Source: JACMRI01 sp043778625
GTDB lineage: Bacteria > Bacteroidota > Bacteroidia > UBA4408
Direction of reading: 5' to 3'
Assembly: GCA_043778625.1 (NCBI GenBank)
Contig: JAYWFU010000147.1
Coordinates: 1-64,000 of the forward strand
DNA length: 64,000 nt
The notes below the pieces were generated by a model. That model worked only from the letters and a program-made list of their open reading frames with translations, made no database searches and was not told the DNA's origin. Positions 53,403 through 60,822 of this stretch are shown one piece after another (the first letter of the stretch is position 1; every line of letters begins with the position of its first letter). The position numbers were made by a program, and so were the translations under genes.

Positions 53403-55725
53403 ATTATTTTTTATACTAATAGTATTAAGCTCTGGCACATTTGCACAAACGCTACAACAGGTAGTACGTGGCAAAGTTATTGATGCAGCTTCGCATCAAC
53501 CCATACCTGGCGCAGTAGTACTTGTGGCCAAAACATCGCCAATAATTGGTGTAACTACTGATGCTAACGGTAATTATCGTATTGAAAATTGTCCGCTTGG
53601 GCAACAACAAATTATAATATCCTATATAGGTTATGCGCCTAATAAAGTGCAAGTAATAGTAAACTCGGGTAAGGAAACTATTATAAACGTGGAGCTGGAA
53701 GAAAATTACGTGAATATAAAAGAGGTGGAAATAAAAGCAACAACTGACAACACTAAATCAAGTAACGAAATGGCAACCGCCAGCGCACGCCAATTTAGTG
53801 TAGACGAAGCCAACCGCTACGCAGGCAGTTTTAACGACCCTGCACGTATGGCAAGCAACTACGCAGGCGTATCATTAACGAGCGATATCCGCAACGATAT
53901 TGTAATACGAGGTAACTCGCCAAGTGGTGTGCTATGGCGCCTCGACGGCTTTGATATACCTAACCCTAGCCACTTTAGTGCTACAGGCGTTGGGGGCTCA
54001 ATAAGTATATTGAATAATAATTTTATGGCTAATAGTAATTTTTATACTAGTGCTTTCCCGGCAGAGTATAACAATGCGCTAAGCGGTGTGTTTGATATTA
54101 AACTACGCAATGGTAATAACGAAAAACACGAGTTTACGGCACAGGTTGGTTTTAATGGTTTTGAGGGCAACGCCGAAGGGCCTATTAGCAAGCGTAGAGG
54201 GTCAAGTTACATGGTGGGGTATAGGTACAGCATATTATCGTTTATAAAAAAACTAGGCATTAACTACGGCACTACCAGCGTGCCTCAGTACCAAGACCTT
54301 ACCTTTAAATTATTTTTTCCGTTTACCAAGGGTAGTGTTACTTGGTTTACAGTTGGCGGTATTGGCAGCAACGATATACTAGGCAAAAATGTTGCACCTA
54401 CTGATTTTGTAGGCGTAAAAGAATTTAACATTGCCTTTAAATCAATAATGGGAGTTAGCGCAGTATCGTTTAATTACAACCTTAACACTAAATCGTACTT
54501 GCGCTGTGTGGCAGGTGCCACCTACGATGGCAGTGCTTTGGTATTAGACACTGTTATTAACAATGGTATAGCACCGTTTCGTAACGAACAAAATAATAGA
54601 TTTAAACAAGGCGCACATACTTATATTAACACCAAGCATAGCACACGGCTAACGTCTCGCATTGGGCTAATAACCGACAATATAGGCTACCAAAATAGCA
54701 ATGTGCGTAATTATGGTGCAGTGGCAAAAACCATATTTAATGCATCAGGCAATGCGTTGCTACTACGTGCCTACGCCGAAAGTAATTATAAAATAACGCC
54801 TACACTTACCGCCAATACTGGGGTAGCGTATATGCACTTTTTGTTAAATAATACTCAAGCTATTGAGCCACGTGCTGGGCTAGCTTGGCAAGCTCTACCT
54901 TTGCATCGCTTTAGCCTAGCGTATGGTGCACACAATAAGTACCAAGAGTTGCCCATTTATTTTATTGAAACTCCTTTAAAAAATGGCGATGTATCATTGA
55001 CCAACAAAAACTTAAAACCCACACAATCGCACCAATTAGTAGCTAGCTACGACTGGAGTATTAATGAATACTGGCGCATAAAAACTGAAACCTATTATCA
55101 ACAGTTACGCAATGCGCCTATCGAGCAACGTGCCACATCGTTTAGTATGCTTAATGCAGGAGCGGCGTTAGCTTTACCTTACGTAGATAGTTTGGCAAGC
55201 AAAGGCCTAGGGCGCAACTATGGCGCAGAGTTTACGCTAGAGCAAAGTATGCACAAGGGGTTTTATGGCTTGCTTACATTATCGTTATTTAAAAGTGAAT
55301 ACAAAGGAGGCGACAACTTATGGCGTAGAACTGCTTTTAGTAGCAACTACGCCAGCAACGTACTGTTGGGTAAAGAATTTAAACTCAATCAAAAGCTTAC
55401 TTTAACTAGCGACATTAAAATAACCGTAGCAGGCGGTAGGCGTTACAGCCCAGTAGATACGTTAGCTTCGCAAATAGCTGGGTTTGTAGTACGCAACGAA
55501 ACTAACGCCTACTCGCAACAATACAAGCAATATCAACGCATGGATATTAGAGTTGGCTGTAGGCAAAATTTTAAACATGCCGCCCACGAGTTAGCCATAA
55601 GCCTTACCAATGTTACCAACCACAAAAATATATTTGATGTAGTGTATAACCCCACTACCAAAGCTATTTATTATACCTATCAGCTACAATTTGTACCTAT
55701 ACTACTCTACCGTATTTATTTTTAA
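53392..55725 (+). CDS. TonB-dependent receptor with carboxypeptidase-like N-terminal domain
   Basis: This 777-residue outer-membrane receptor has signal MATKLFFILIVLSSGTFA and a CarbopepD_reg domain (about 22-105: VRGKVIDAASHQPIPGAVVL, IENCPLGQQQIIISYIGYAP). The plug (120-230) has IRNDIVIRGNSPSGVLWRLD and the barrel ends VPILLYRIYF. The TonB box is not obvious. No SusD partner lies nearby, so it is not a SusCD glycan system; siderophore, vitamin or lipid uptake are possible. Coupled with a START-domain gene. Confidence 0.93.
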   Translation: MATKLFFILIVLSSGTFAQTLQQVVRGKVIDAASHQPIPGAVVLVAKTSPIIGVTTDANGNYRIENCPLGQQQIIISYIGYAPNKVQVIVNSGKETIINVELEENYVNIKEVEIKATTDNTKSSNEMATASARQFSVDEANRYAGSFNDPARMASNYAGVSLTSDIRNDIVIRGNSPSGVLWRLDGFDIPNPSHFSATGVGGSISILNNNFMANSNFYTSAFPAEYNNALSGVFDIKLRNGNNEKHEFTAQVGFNGFEGNAEGPISKRRGSSYMVGYRYSILSFIKKLGINYGTTSVPQYQDLTFKLFFPFTKGSVTWFTVGGIGSNDILGKNVAPTDFVGVKEFNIAFKSIMGVSAVSFNYNLNTKSYLRCVAGATYDGSALVLDTVINNGIAPFRNEQNNRFKQGAHTYINTKHSTRLTSRIGLITDNIGYQNSNVRNYGAVAKTIFNASGNALLLRAYAESNYKITPTLTANTGVAYMHFLLNNTQAIEPRAGLAWQALPLHRFSLAYGAHNKYQELPIYFIETPLKNGDVSLTNKNLKPTQSHQLVASYDWSINEYWRIKTETYYQQLRNAPIEQRATSFSMLNAGAALALPYVDSLASKGLGRNYGAEFTLEQSMHKGFYGLLTLSLFKSEYKGGDNLWRRTAFSSNYASNVLLGKEFKLNQKLTLTSDIKITVAGGRRYSPVDTLASQIAGFVVRNETNAYSQQYKQYQRMDIRVGCRQNFKHAAHELAISLTNVTNHKNIFDVVYNPTTKAIYYTYQLQFVPILLYRIYF

Positions 55726-55812
55726 ATAATTAACTAGTGGTTAGTTTAATATTAAAACTATGCCTACGCTTTAATTTTTATATTTACGTATTAAAATATT
55801 CTTAAAAAAACA

Positions 55813-56334
55813 GTGGCAAAATTTACACTCGACATAGCCGAAGAAATTGATTTTAACCTAATTGCAGTAGCTAGTCATACCAAAATGTACAAGCTGTGTT
55901 GGGCTATTAATGCACAGTTGGGCTTTAAGTTCATAAAACACGATGATTTTATTATAAGAGAATCATTTTCGACTTTTAGACATTATTCGAGTTACAAATT
56001 TTACCAAGAAAACACTGAAATATTTTATCAACTCATTGAAAACAAGGGGCAACTAGTATCGCACAAAAACACTCAAAACCTACCAATTGACGAGGGAGTG
56101 AGCTATTTAATAAAAGAGCATAAAAATTTTAATTATTTTTTGTACATCAACGGAATTTTTATCGAAAGCGATTATCATCTTTTGTTAAAAGAATTACGCA
56201 ACATACCCCGCATACTTACTACATTTGAAATAGATTTACAACAAATTAAAAACCGAAGTATATTTTTAGACTATGATCCCTTTAAACAAAACAAAAATAG
56301 TAGCCACATTAGGGCCAGCGTCCGACAGTCCTGA
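55813..56334 (+). CDS. IPExxxVDY family protein
   Basis: Starting with GTG, this 173-residue protein has the features of this Bacteroidota-only family: VASHTKMYKLCWAINAQLGF, RHYSSYKFYQENTEIFYQLI and IPRILTTFEIDLQQIKNRSI near the C-terminus. The name-giving motif is degenerate here. It lies, as usual in the phylum, just before pyk and overlaps it by 62 bases in a different frame, an unusually long overlap. Function unknown; the tight coupling suggests a link to pyruvate kinase or to glycolytic control. Confidence 0.78.
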   Translation: MAKFTLDIAEEIDFNLIAVASHTKMYKLCWAINAQLGFKFIKHDDFIIRESFSTFRHYSSYKFYQENTEIFYQLIENKGQLVSHKNTQNLPIDEGVSYLIKEHKNFNYFLYINGIFIESDYHLLLKELRNIPRILTTFEIDLQQIKNRSIFLDYDPFKQNKNSSHIRASVRQS

Positions 56335-57700
56335 AATAATTGAACAAATGATTAAAACTGGCGTGGATGTGTTTCGCGTTAATTTTAGCCATGTAGATTA
56401 TGATCGTGTGCGCCGTACCATTGAAACCATACAAGAAATTAATCTACGTCTTAATACGCACGTGGCTATACTAGCTGACTTGCAAGGCCCTAAATTGCGC
56501 ATAGGCGAGGTAGAAAACGGATTGGTGGAACTAGTGCCTGGCAACGAAGTAATATTTACTACCGAAAAATGTATAGGTACTGCCGAACGCTTGTTTATTA
56601 CTTATCCGCAGTTTCCGAAGGACGTAAAAGTGGGCGAAAAAATATTGGTAGAAGATGGTAAATTTCAGCTAGAAGTAATAGCCACCAACCAAACTGACGA
56701 AGTACGTGCACGTGTATTATATGGTGGAAAGTTAGCCAGTAAAAAAGGAGTGAACCTACCTAACACCAAAATATCGTTGCCGTGCCTTACCGAAAAAGAT
56801 TTATTTGATTTGGAGTTTGCCTTAAGTTGCAACGTAAATTGGATAGGCTTATCATTTGTACGTAATGCAGCCGATATTATTGAGTTGCGCCACATTATTA
56901 CCAACCACGGACGCCGTACACGTATTGTAGCAAAAATTGAAAAGCCCGAAGCTATTGTTGATATTGATAATATTATAAAAGAAACTGATGCCGTAATGGT
57001 GGCACGTGGCGACTTGGGAGTTGAAATTCCGTACGAGGAAGTGCCCCTAATACAAAAAGAAATTGTACGCAAATGCCTTGATGCCAGCAAGCCCGTTATT
57101 ATTGCTACGCAGATGATGGAGAGCATGATAACTAACATACAACCTACCCGCGCTGAAGTAAGCGATGTAGCCAACGGTGTATTAGATGGTGCTGATGCTG
57201 TAATGCTAAGTGGCGAAACATCAGTAGGTGCGCACCCTGTAAAGGTTATTGAGGCAATGCAAAAAATTATTGCACAAGTAGAGGCTAAAGGGTACCGTTA
57301 CAATAGAGTACGCCCCGCTATTGAAAAAACAAGTGAGCGTTTCATTACCGAAAGCATTTGTTTTAGTGCGGCACAACTTACGCAAGCCACTGGTACTAAG
57401 GCTATTGTAACTATGACACACAGTGGATTTACAGCATTTAAGCTAAGCGGCTATCGCCCTAATGCTGTTATATACATGTTTACTGACAACCAAGCTATAC
57501 TAGATATGATGAACCTAGTGTGGGGAGTACGTGGTTTTTATTATAACAAAAACATAAGTACCGACCACACCATAGCCGATATTAAGCACACTCTTAAAGC
57601 TGATGGCTGGCTTACCGAAGGCGAGTATATCATAAACATAGCCTCTATACCATTAGGCGAAAAAGGTAAGACCAATATGCTTAAAATAAGCACAATATAG
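56273..57700 (+). CDS. pyk: Pyruvate kinase
   Basis: This 475-residue enzyme turns phosphoenolpyruvate and ADP into pyruvate and ATP. The N-terminal KTKIVATLGPASDSPEIIEQ, FRVNFSHVD, ADLQGPKLRIGE, IAKIEKPEAIVDIDNI, VMVARGDLGVEIPYE (Asp/Glu metal site) and IIATQMMESMI are all present, with the C-terminal regulatory domain to the end (TGTKAIVTMTHSGFTAF). Normal length. The start chosen, MIPLNKTKIVATLGP, overlaps the upstream gene by 62 bases. Confidence 0.97.
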   Translation: MIPLNKTKIVATLGPASDSPEIIEQMIKTGVDVFRVNFSHVDYDRVRRTIETIQEINLRLNTHVAILADLQGPKLRIGEVENGLVELVPGNEVIFTTEKCIGTAERLFITYPQFPKDVKVGEKILVEDGKFQLEVIATNQTDEVRARVLYGGKLASKKGVNLPNTKISLPCLTEKDLFDLEFALSCNVNWIGLSFVRNAADIIELRHIITNHGRRTRIVAKIEKPEAIVDIDNIIKETDAVMVARGDLGVEIPYEEVPLIQKEIVRKCLDASKPVIIATQMMESMITNIQPTRAEVSDVANGVLDGADAVMLSGETSVGAHPVKVIEAMQKIIAQVEAKGYRYNRVRPAIEKTSERFITESICFSAAQLTQATGTKAIVTMTHSGFTAFKLSGYRPNAVIYMFTDNQAILDMMNLVWGVRGFYYNKNISTDHTIADIKHTLKADGWLTEGEYIINIASIPLGEKGKTNMLKISTI

Positions 57701-57728
57701 CACGACTAAAAAATACCTAATTAAATAG

Positions 57729-57758
57729 TTGCAAAACAATAAACTAATAGTAGTTTTG
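57729..57758 (+). promoter_or_regulatory. Consensus promoter of tRNA-Arg
   Basis: TTG (57729-57731), exactly 19 bases, then TAGTTTTG (57751-57758) is a full Bacteroidota promoter. The tRNA starts 18 bases later. Confidence 0.7.
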
Positions 57759-57775
57759 TGCCAGTAATAAAAAAT

Positions 57776-57849
57776 GGTCTGGTAGCTCAGCTGGATAGAG
57801 CAACTGCTTTCTAAGCAGTCGGTCATTGGTTCGAATCCAATCCGGATCA
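57776..57849 (+). tRNA. tRNA-Arg(TCT)
   Basis: The 74-base cloverleaf has acceptor arms GGTCTGG (57776-57782) and CCGGATC (57842-57848), pairing with G-U allowed, a D arm with AGCTCAGCTGGATAGAG, an anticodon stem ACTGC/GCAGT with TCT at 57810-57812, and a T arm ATTGG-TTCGAAT-CCAAT. Position 57849 is the discriminator A. CCA is not encoded (CCT follows). The tyrosine recombinase gene begins 140 bases downstream, so the 3' end is a likely attachment site. Confidence 0.97.
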
Positions 57850-57881
57850 CCTTTACACCGTTCTTTATTATCTTGTTTTAG

Positions 57882-57927
57882 CTAATTTGCCCTAAAAACT
57901 AGGGTTTTAGGGCAAATTAGTTTTTTT
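57882..57927 (+). terminator. Intrinsic terminator after tRNA-Arg
   Basis: The 16-base arms CTAATTTGCCCTAAAA and complement, a 7-base loop and a TTTTTTT tract (57921-57927) form a standard terminator. It separates the tRNA from the integrase and may lie within the left attachment region. Confidence 0.85.
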
Positions 57928-57960
57928 GGGTTGTTCCTTTTTACTTCGTTTTGACACACT

Positions 57961-57982
57961 TTGTAGAACCATTGTAGAACCA
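57961..57982. repeat. Tandem 11-bp direct repeat before the integrase
   Basis: TTGTAGAACCA occurs twice back to back, ending six bases before the integrase ATG. It could be arm-type binding sites of the integrase or a repressor operator. Confidence 0.6.
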
Positions 57983-57988
57983 AAAAAA

Positions 57989-59107
57989 ATGAACACTTAC
58001 ACCGTAGTATTACGAAAAGACAGATTAAACAAAAACGGGCAAGCGCCTATATTATTTGTAGCAACGTTAAATCGTGAACAAGTAAAATTAAGTACAGGTA
58101 TTACAGTTAATCCTAAGGATTGGTGTGCAGTATCGTGTACGATACTCAAAAATACAAATAACGATTTAGCTATTATCAAGCTAAATGAAATTATTGCAAA
58201 GGCGGACAGATATAAATATTTGTTGTTGCTTGATAGTTTGTGTGTAAGCCCTAGCGATTTTGTAAAACACGTATTTGAACAAAAAAAAGAACATTTGCGC
58301 CATTGTTTTTATAGCCTAGCTACTGAAATATTTGAAACAAAGAATGTTTGCCACGAGCGCACAGAACATTACAATGTATTTATTAAACAACTAAGGTTAT
58401 ACGCTCCAAAACTTAAAGTACAGGAGGTTAACTACAGCTTTTGCGTTAAGTACTTTAATTGGCTAGAGCTTAAGTATAATAATAGTGCAAATACCAAAAT
58501 ACAAAAGCTCAAAATTTTAGGGTTAATACTTAACGAAGCCGTTAGGCGTGGCGACATTACCAAAAATACAATTACCGACTATAAAATTAAGGGTACAAAG
58601 GGTAAGCGTACGGCCTTAACTAAGGAAGAATTACAGGTTATTGAAACTAAGTATATAGTTAACGACCTAGTACCACACTTGCAAAATACGTTACAATGCT
58701 TTTTGTTTATGTGTTATACTGGCATGAGATACAGCGACATGAAAAAATTTAGCCTTACCGATGTTGAAAACAACGTAATTAAAATACAGCAGGGCAAAAC
58801 CCAAAGCTGGGTGCATATACCATTACTGCCACAAGCTCAAAAATTATTAGCTAATAGCGAACTAAAAGTACTAAGCGGCCAAAAGCTCAACCAAAATTTA
58901 AAAACTATTGTGCAAAGTTTAAATTTAACCAAAGCTATTACCTGCCACATAGCACGCCATACGTTTGCTACTATTGGTTTAAATACTGGTGTACCGTTAG
59001 AGGTAGTAAGCGAGGTACTAGGGCATAAATCGTTAGCTGTAACACGTATTTATGCTAAAATGAACGACACCTATAAAATTGAACAAATGGCAAAGTGGGG
59101 GCAATAA
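57989..59107 (+). CDS. Tyrosine recombinase (phage-type integrase)
   Basis: I start this at 57989 (372 residues, MNTYTVVLRKDRLNKNGQAP), because that removes a hydrophobic prefix read from the tRNA side. The arm-binding domain (1-85) with LSTGITVNPKDW precedes a SAM-like core-binding domain (100-190). The catalytic domain (215-372) shows Arg in MCYTGMRYSDMKKF, His-x-x-Arg in CHIARHTFATIG, the second His in VLGHKSLAVT and nucleophile Tyr in RIYAKM. All key residues are present, so it should be active. It sits directly after tRNA-Arg(TCT), the classical site for such elements. Confidence 0.95.
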   Translation: MNTYTVVLRKDRLNKNGQAPILFVATLNREQVKLSTGITVNPKDWCAVSCTILKNTNNDLAIIKLNEIIAKADRYKYLLLLDSLCVSPSDFVKHVFEQKKEHLRHCFYSLATEIFETKNVCHERTEHYNVFIKQLRLYAPKLKVQEVNYSFCVKYFNWLELKYNNSANTKIQKLKILGLILNEAVRRGDITKNTITDYKIKGTKGKRTALTKEELQVIETKYIVNDLVPHLQNTLQCFLFMCYTGMRYSDMKKFSLTDVENNVIKIQQGKTQSWVHIPLLPQAQKLLANSELKVLSGQKLNQNLKTIVQSLNLTKAITCHIARHTFATIGLNTGVPLEVVSEVLGHKSLAVTRIYAKMNDTYKIEQMAKWGQ

Positions 59108-59109
59108 AA

Positions 59110-59141
59110 TAAGCCCCTAACAACTTAATGTTAGGGGCTTA
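59110..59141. terminator. Bidirectional terminator between integrase and the element operon
   Basis: A perfect 13-bp stem TAAGCCCCTAACA with its complement and a 6-base loop lies between the stop of the integrase (59107) and the end of the convergent gene at 59170. Confidence 0.85.
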
Positions 59142-59169
59142 CTAAAGCAGTTGTAGCCTTACGGGGCTA

Positions 59170-59361
59170 CTATTGAAATCTGCTATTTTTTTTCCATTTG
59201 TCTAGGTACATTTTTATTGTAAATAAACCTACGAATATACTTACACCGTAGGCTACACCTTGCAATACAGGGTTTATAACACTCATAGTTTCTACTATTT
59301 TACCGCCAAAACAAGCTATAAAAGCTAATAAGGGTTGTTTTTGTATAAAATTTAGTAACAT
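59170..59361 (-). CDS. Small membrane protein, holin-like
   Basis: This 63-residue protein has two hydrophobic stretches (FIQKQPLLAFIACFGGKI and VLQGVAYGVSIFVGLFTIKM), followed by a basic tail KWKKNSRF. It is the last gene of the minus-strand element operon and lies five bases from its neighbour. Size, spans and basic tail suit a holin or a virion membrane peptide, but no family is recognised. Confidence 0.6.
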   Translation of the reverse strand: MLLNFIQKQPLLAFIACFGGKIVETMSVINPVLQGVAYGVSIFVGLFTIKMYLDKWKKNSRFQ

Positions 59362-59365
59362 AGCT

Positions 59366-59608
59366 TTAGCGTAAAATGGTTATTACACTCTGAAAATCAG
59401 CTAGTGAGATTTTGCCAGTTAAAAAAGCTAATAGCGTACCTATTGTAACTGCGCTTGTGGTAAATCGTAGCCAATCAAACCCACTCAAAGTTGGGTGTTG
59501 GCTATCAATATTGGCTTTAATAGTGCTTACTACAGGTATGCTATCCAATAGGCCTAAGCCTATTGATTTTAATTTTTTCTTTAGTAGTAATCGTTTTAAT
59601 AGTCCCAT
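59366..59608 (-). CDS. Small membrane protein with phage-holin-like layout
   Basis: I take the ATG at 59608 (80 residues, MGLLKRLLLKKKLKSIGLGL), since an earlier ATG at 59623 leaves only five bases after the upstream stop. Then come LLDSIPVVSTIKANIDSQHP and a span with FTTSAVTIGTLLAFLTGKIS. The LLDSIPVVSTIKxNI phrase is familiar from putative holins of Bacteroidota prophages. A basic N-terminal helix with one or two spans fits a lysis or membrane role. Family assignment is from memory only. Confidence 0.6.
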   Translation of the reverse strand: MGLLKRLLLKKKLKSIGLGLLDSIPVVSTIKANIDSQHPTLSGFDWLRFTTSAVTIGTLLAFLTGKISLADFQSVITILR

Positions 59609-59628
59609 AATAATTAAGTGCATTTAGT

Positions 59629-59862
59629 TTATTTTTTCTTAGTGGCTTTTTTTCGTGGCGCACGTTTTACCACTTCGTAGCCATGTGGCATTTTGTACCC
59701 TAAGCGTTTTAAATCTTGTTGTACGGTTGTGCTTTTTTTACTTTTTACAGTTGCTTTTTTCTTTGGCGCAACTTTTTTGCGTGCAACTTTCTTAGCTACT
59801 TTCTTGGGCGCACGTTTTTTAACGGCTACTTTTTGGGTTGGTTTTCGTTTTGTGGTTGCCAT
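59629..59862 (-). CDS. Extremely lysine-rich basic protein
   Basis: This 77-residue protein has 25 Lys and 6 Arg, only two acidic residues, and repeated KKVAKKVARKKVAPKKK phrases, like histone H1 tails. A short non-repeated part, VQQDLKRLGYKMPHGYEVVK, lies near residue 47-66. It probably binds and condenses DNA. A second lysine-rich gene lies two bases upstream. In some viruses such proteins pack the genome inside the virion; that role here is inference from neighbours. Confidence 0.75.
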   Translation of the reverse strand: MATTKRKPTQKVAVKKRAPKKVAKKVARKKVAPKKKATVKSKKSTTVQQDLKRLGYKMPHGYEVVKRAPRKKATKKK

Positions 59863-59864
59863 AA

Positions 59865-60062
59865 CTATTTTTTCTTAGCGGTTTTACGTACTGTTTTTTT
59901 AGCTACTCGCTTTTTGGGCGCAGCTTTCTTTTTGGCAGCTACTTTTTTAGTTGTTTTTTTGCCACTAGCCATTTTAGACTTGCACGCATTACCTGCGCCG
60001 TCAATGTAGTATAAATAGCCTTTCTCACGTTTCACTACTCCTTTTTTTATAATTGTTCCCAT
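59865..60062 (-). CDS. Second lysine-rich basic protein
   Basis: This 65-residue protein begins with a short folded-looking part, MGTIIKKGVVKREKGYLYYI, then DGAGNACKSKMASG. It ends in a Lys/Ala tail (TTKKVAAKKKAAPKKRVAKK and more) with 21 Lys and 3 Arg overall. The tail shares its composition with the next gene, but the N-terminal part differs, so they are not simple duplicates. It probably binds nucleic acid. I recall similar GVVKREKGYLYYIDGxGN proteins in Bacteroidota chromosomes, of unknown function. Confidence 0.75.
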   Translation of the reverse strand: MGTIIKKGVVKREKGYLYYIDGAGNACKSKMASGKKTTKKVAAKKKAAPKKRVAKKTVRKTAKKK

Positions 60063-60090
60063 GTTGTTGTTTTGTTTTTTGTTTGAATTA

Positions 60091-60453
60091 TTATTGATTA
60101 TTTACTGTATTGTCAATTGATTTTATGCAATGGTCTTTGTCAATTTTATTGAGTGTGCTTGCTATTAGTTTACCAAACTTGGTAAGCGTATTACGCTGTT
60201 GGTTTTTGCCAAGTGCTGAGCTTATTGTTTCTAATCCGTTGCCAAATAGGTAGCCATTTTTTTTAATTAGCAAATCATTCATTGCATAGCCTAATAGGGC
60301 GTTGCCGTAGCGGTCTTTGCTTAGTGCAAGGTCTAAAGCATACTGGCTGTATTGCTTGCGTTGTAAGCTACGCACCACTCCGTACATGTATCCAAATGGT
60401 GTAAGCGTAAGTTTTAATAACGAGGCAACTTGTAGTAGTAAAAAGTTAATCAT
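60091..60453 (-). CDS. Element protein with phage-type ETISSALGK signature
   Basis: This 120-residue protein starts with a hydrophobic stretch (MINFLLLQVASLLKLTLTPF). It then has YALDLALSKDRYGNALLGYA and, later, ETISSALGKNQ with KIDKDHCIKSI near the end. Small phage proteins with a (D/N)ETIS(S/A) motif and a later HC pair are common in tailed-phage lysis or late regions, which this resembles. I know no function for them. It lies three bases from the gene upstream, inside a tight operon. Confidence 0.65.
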   Translation of the reverse strand: MINFLLLQVASLLKLTLTPFGYMYGVVRSLQRKQYSQYALDLALSKDRYGNALLGYAMNDLLIKKNGYLFGNGLETISSALGKNQQRNTLTKFGKLIASTLNKIDKDHCIKSIDNTVNNQ

Positions 60454-60456
60454 GGC

Positions 60457-60795
60457 TTATATGAATTTATCAATGTTTTTAACTACATACTGTTGTATGA
60501 TACTTGTAACTGCTACTGGCTTACTTAATAACATTATTAGGTAATCGTATGTACCCATGGTTGTGCCGTCGGGCAATGTGGTACTATCGTTGTTGGTAGT
60601 TATTAACTGTACTACTTTAGGCGCAAAAGTGTTGGTAATATCCACGTCCTGCGCATCGTAATATTTAACTACACACGTTAATGCTATTGCGCTCGTACTT
60701 GCTTTTATTTGTAGGTCTTGTGCATCTACTTTTATTTTAATGCTGGCAAACAAAGGGTGTGTTTTGTTAATGTCAATTTGTATTATCTTATCCAT
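60457..60795 (-). CDS. Element hypothetical protein (112 aa)
   Basis: This protein has a beta-rich profile with IIQIDINKTHPLFASIKIKV, then VKYYDAQDVDITNTFAPKVV and DGTTMGTYDYLIMLLSKPVA. No signal peptide or membrane span. It is placed between the fibre-like gene and the ETISS gene, in the expected structural or accessory part of the operon. It looks like a small virion or baseplate-like protein, but I cannot assign it. Confidence 0.6.
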   Translation of the reverse strand: MDKIIQIDINKTHPLFASIKIKVDAQDLQIKASTSAIALTCVVKYYDAQDVDITNTFAPKVVQLITTNNDSTTLPDGTTMGTYDYLIMLLSKPVAVTSIIQQYVVKNIDKFI

Positions 60796-60822
60796 GATTG
60801 TTGTTGTTTTTGAGTTTATAAT

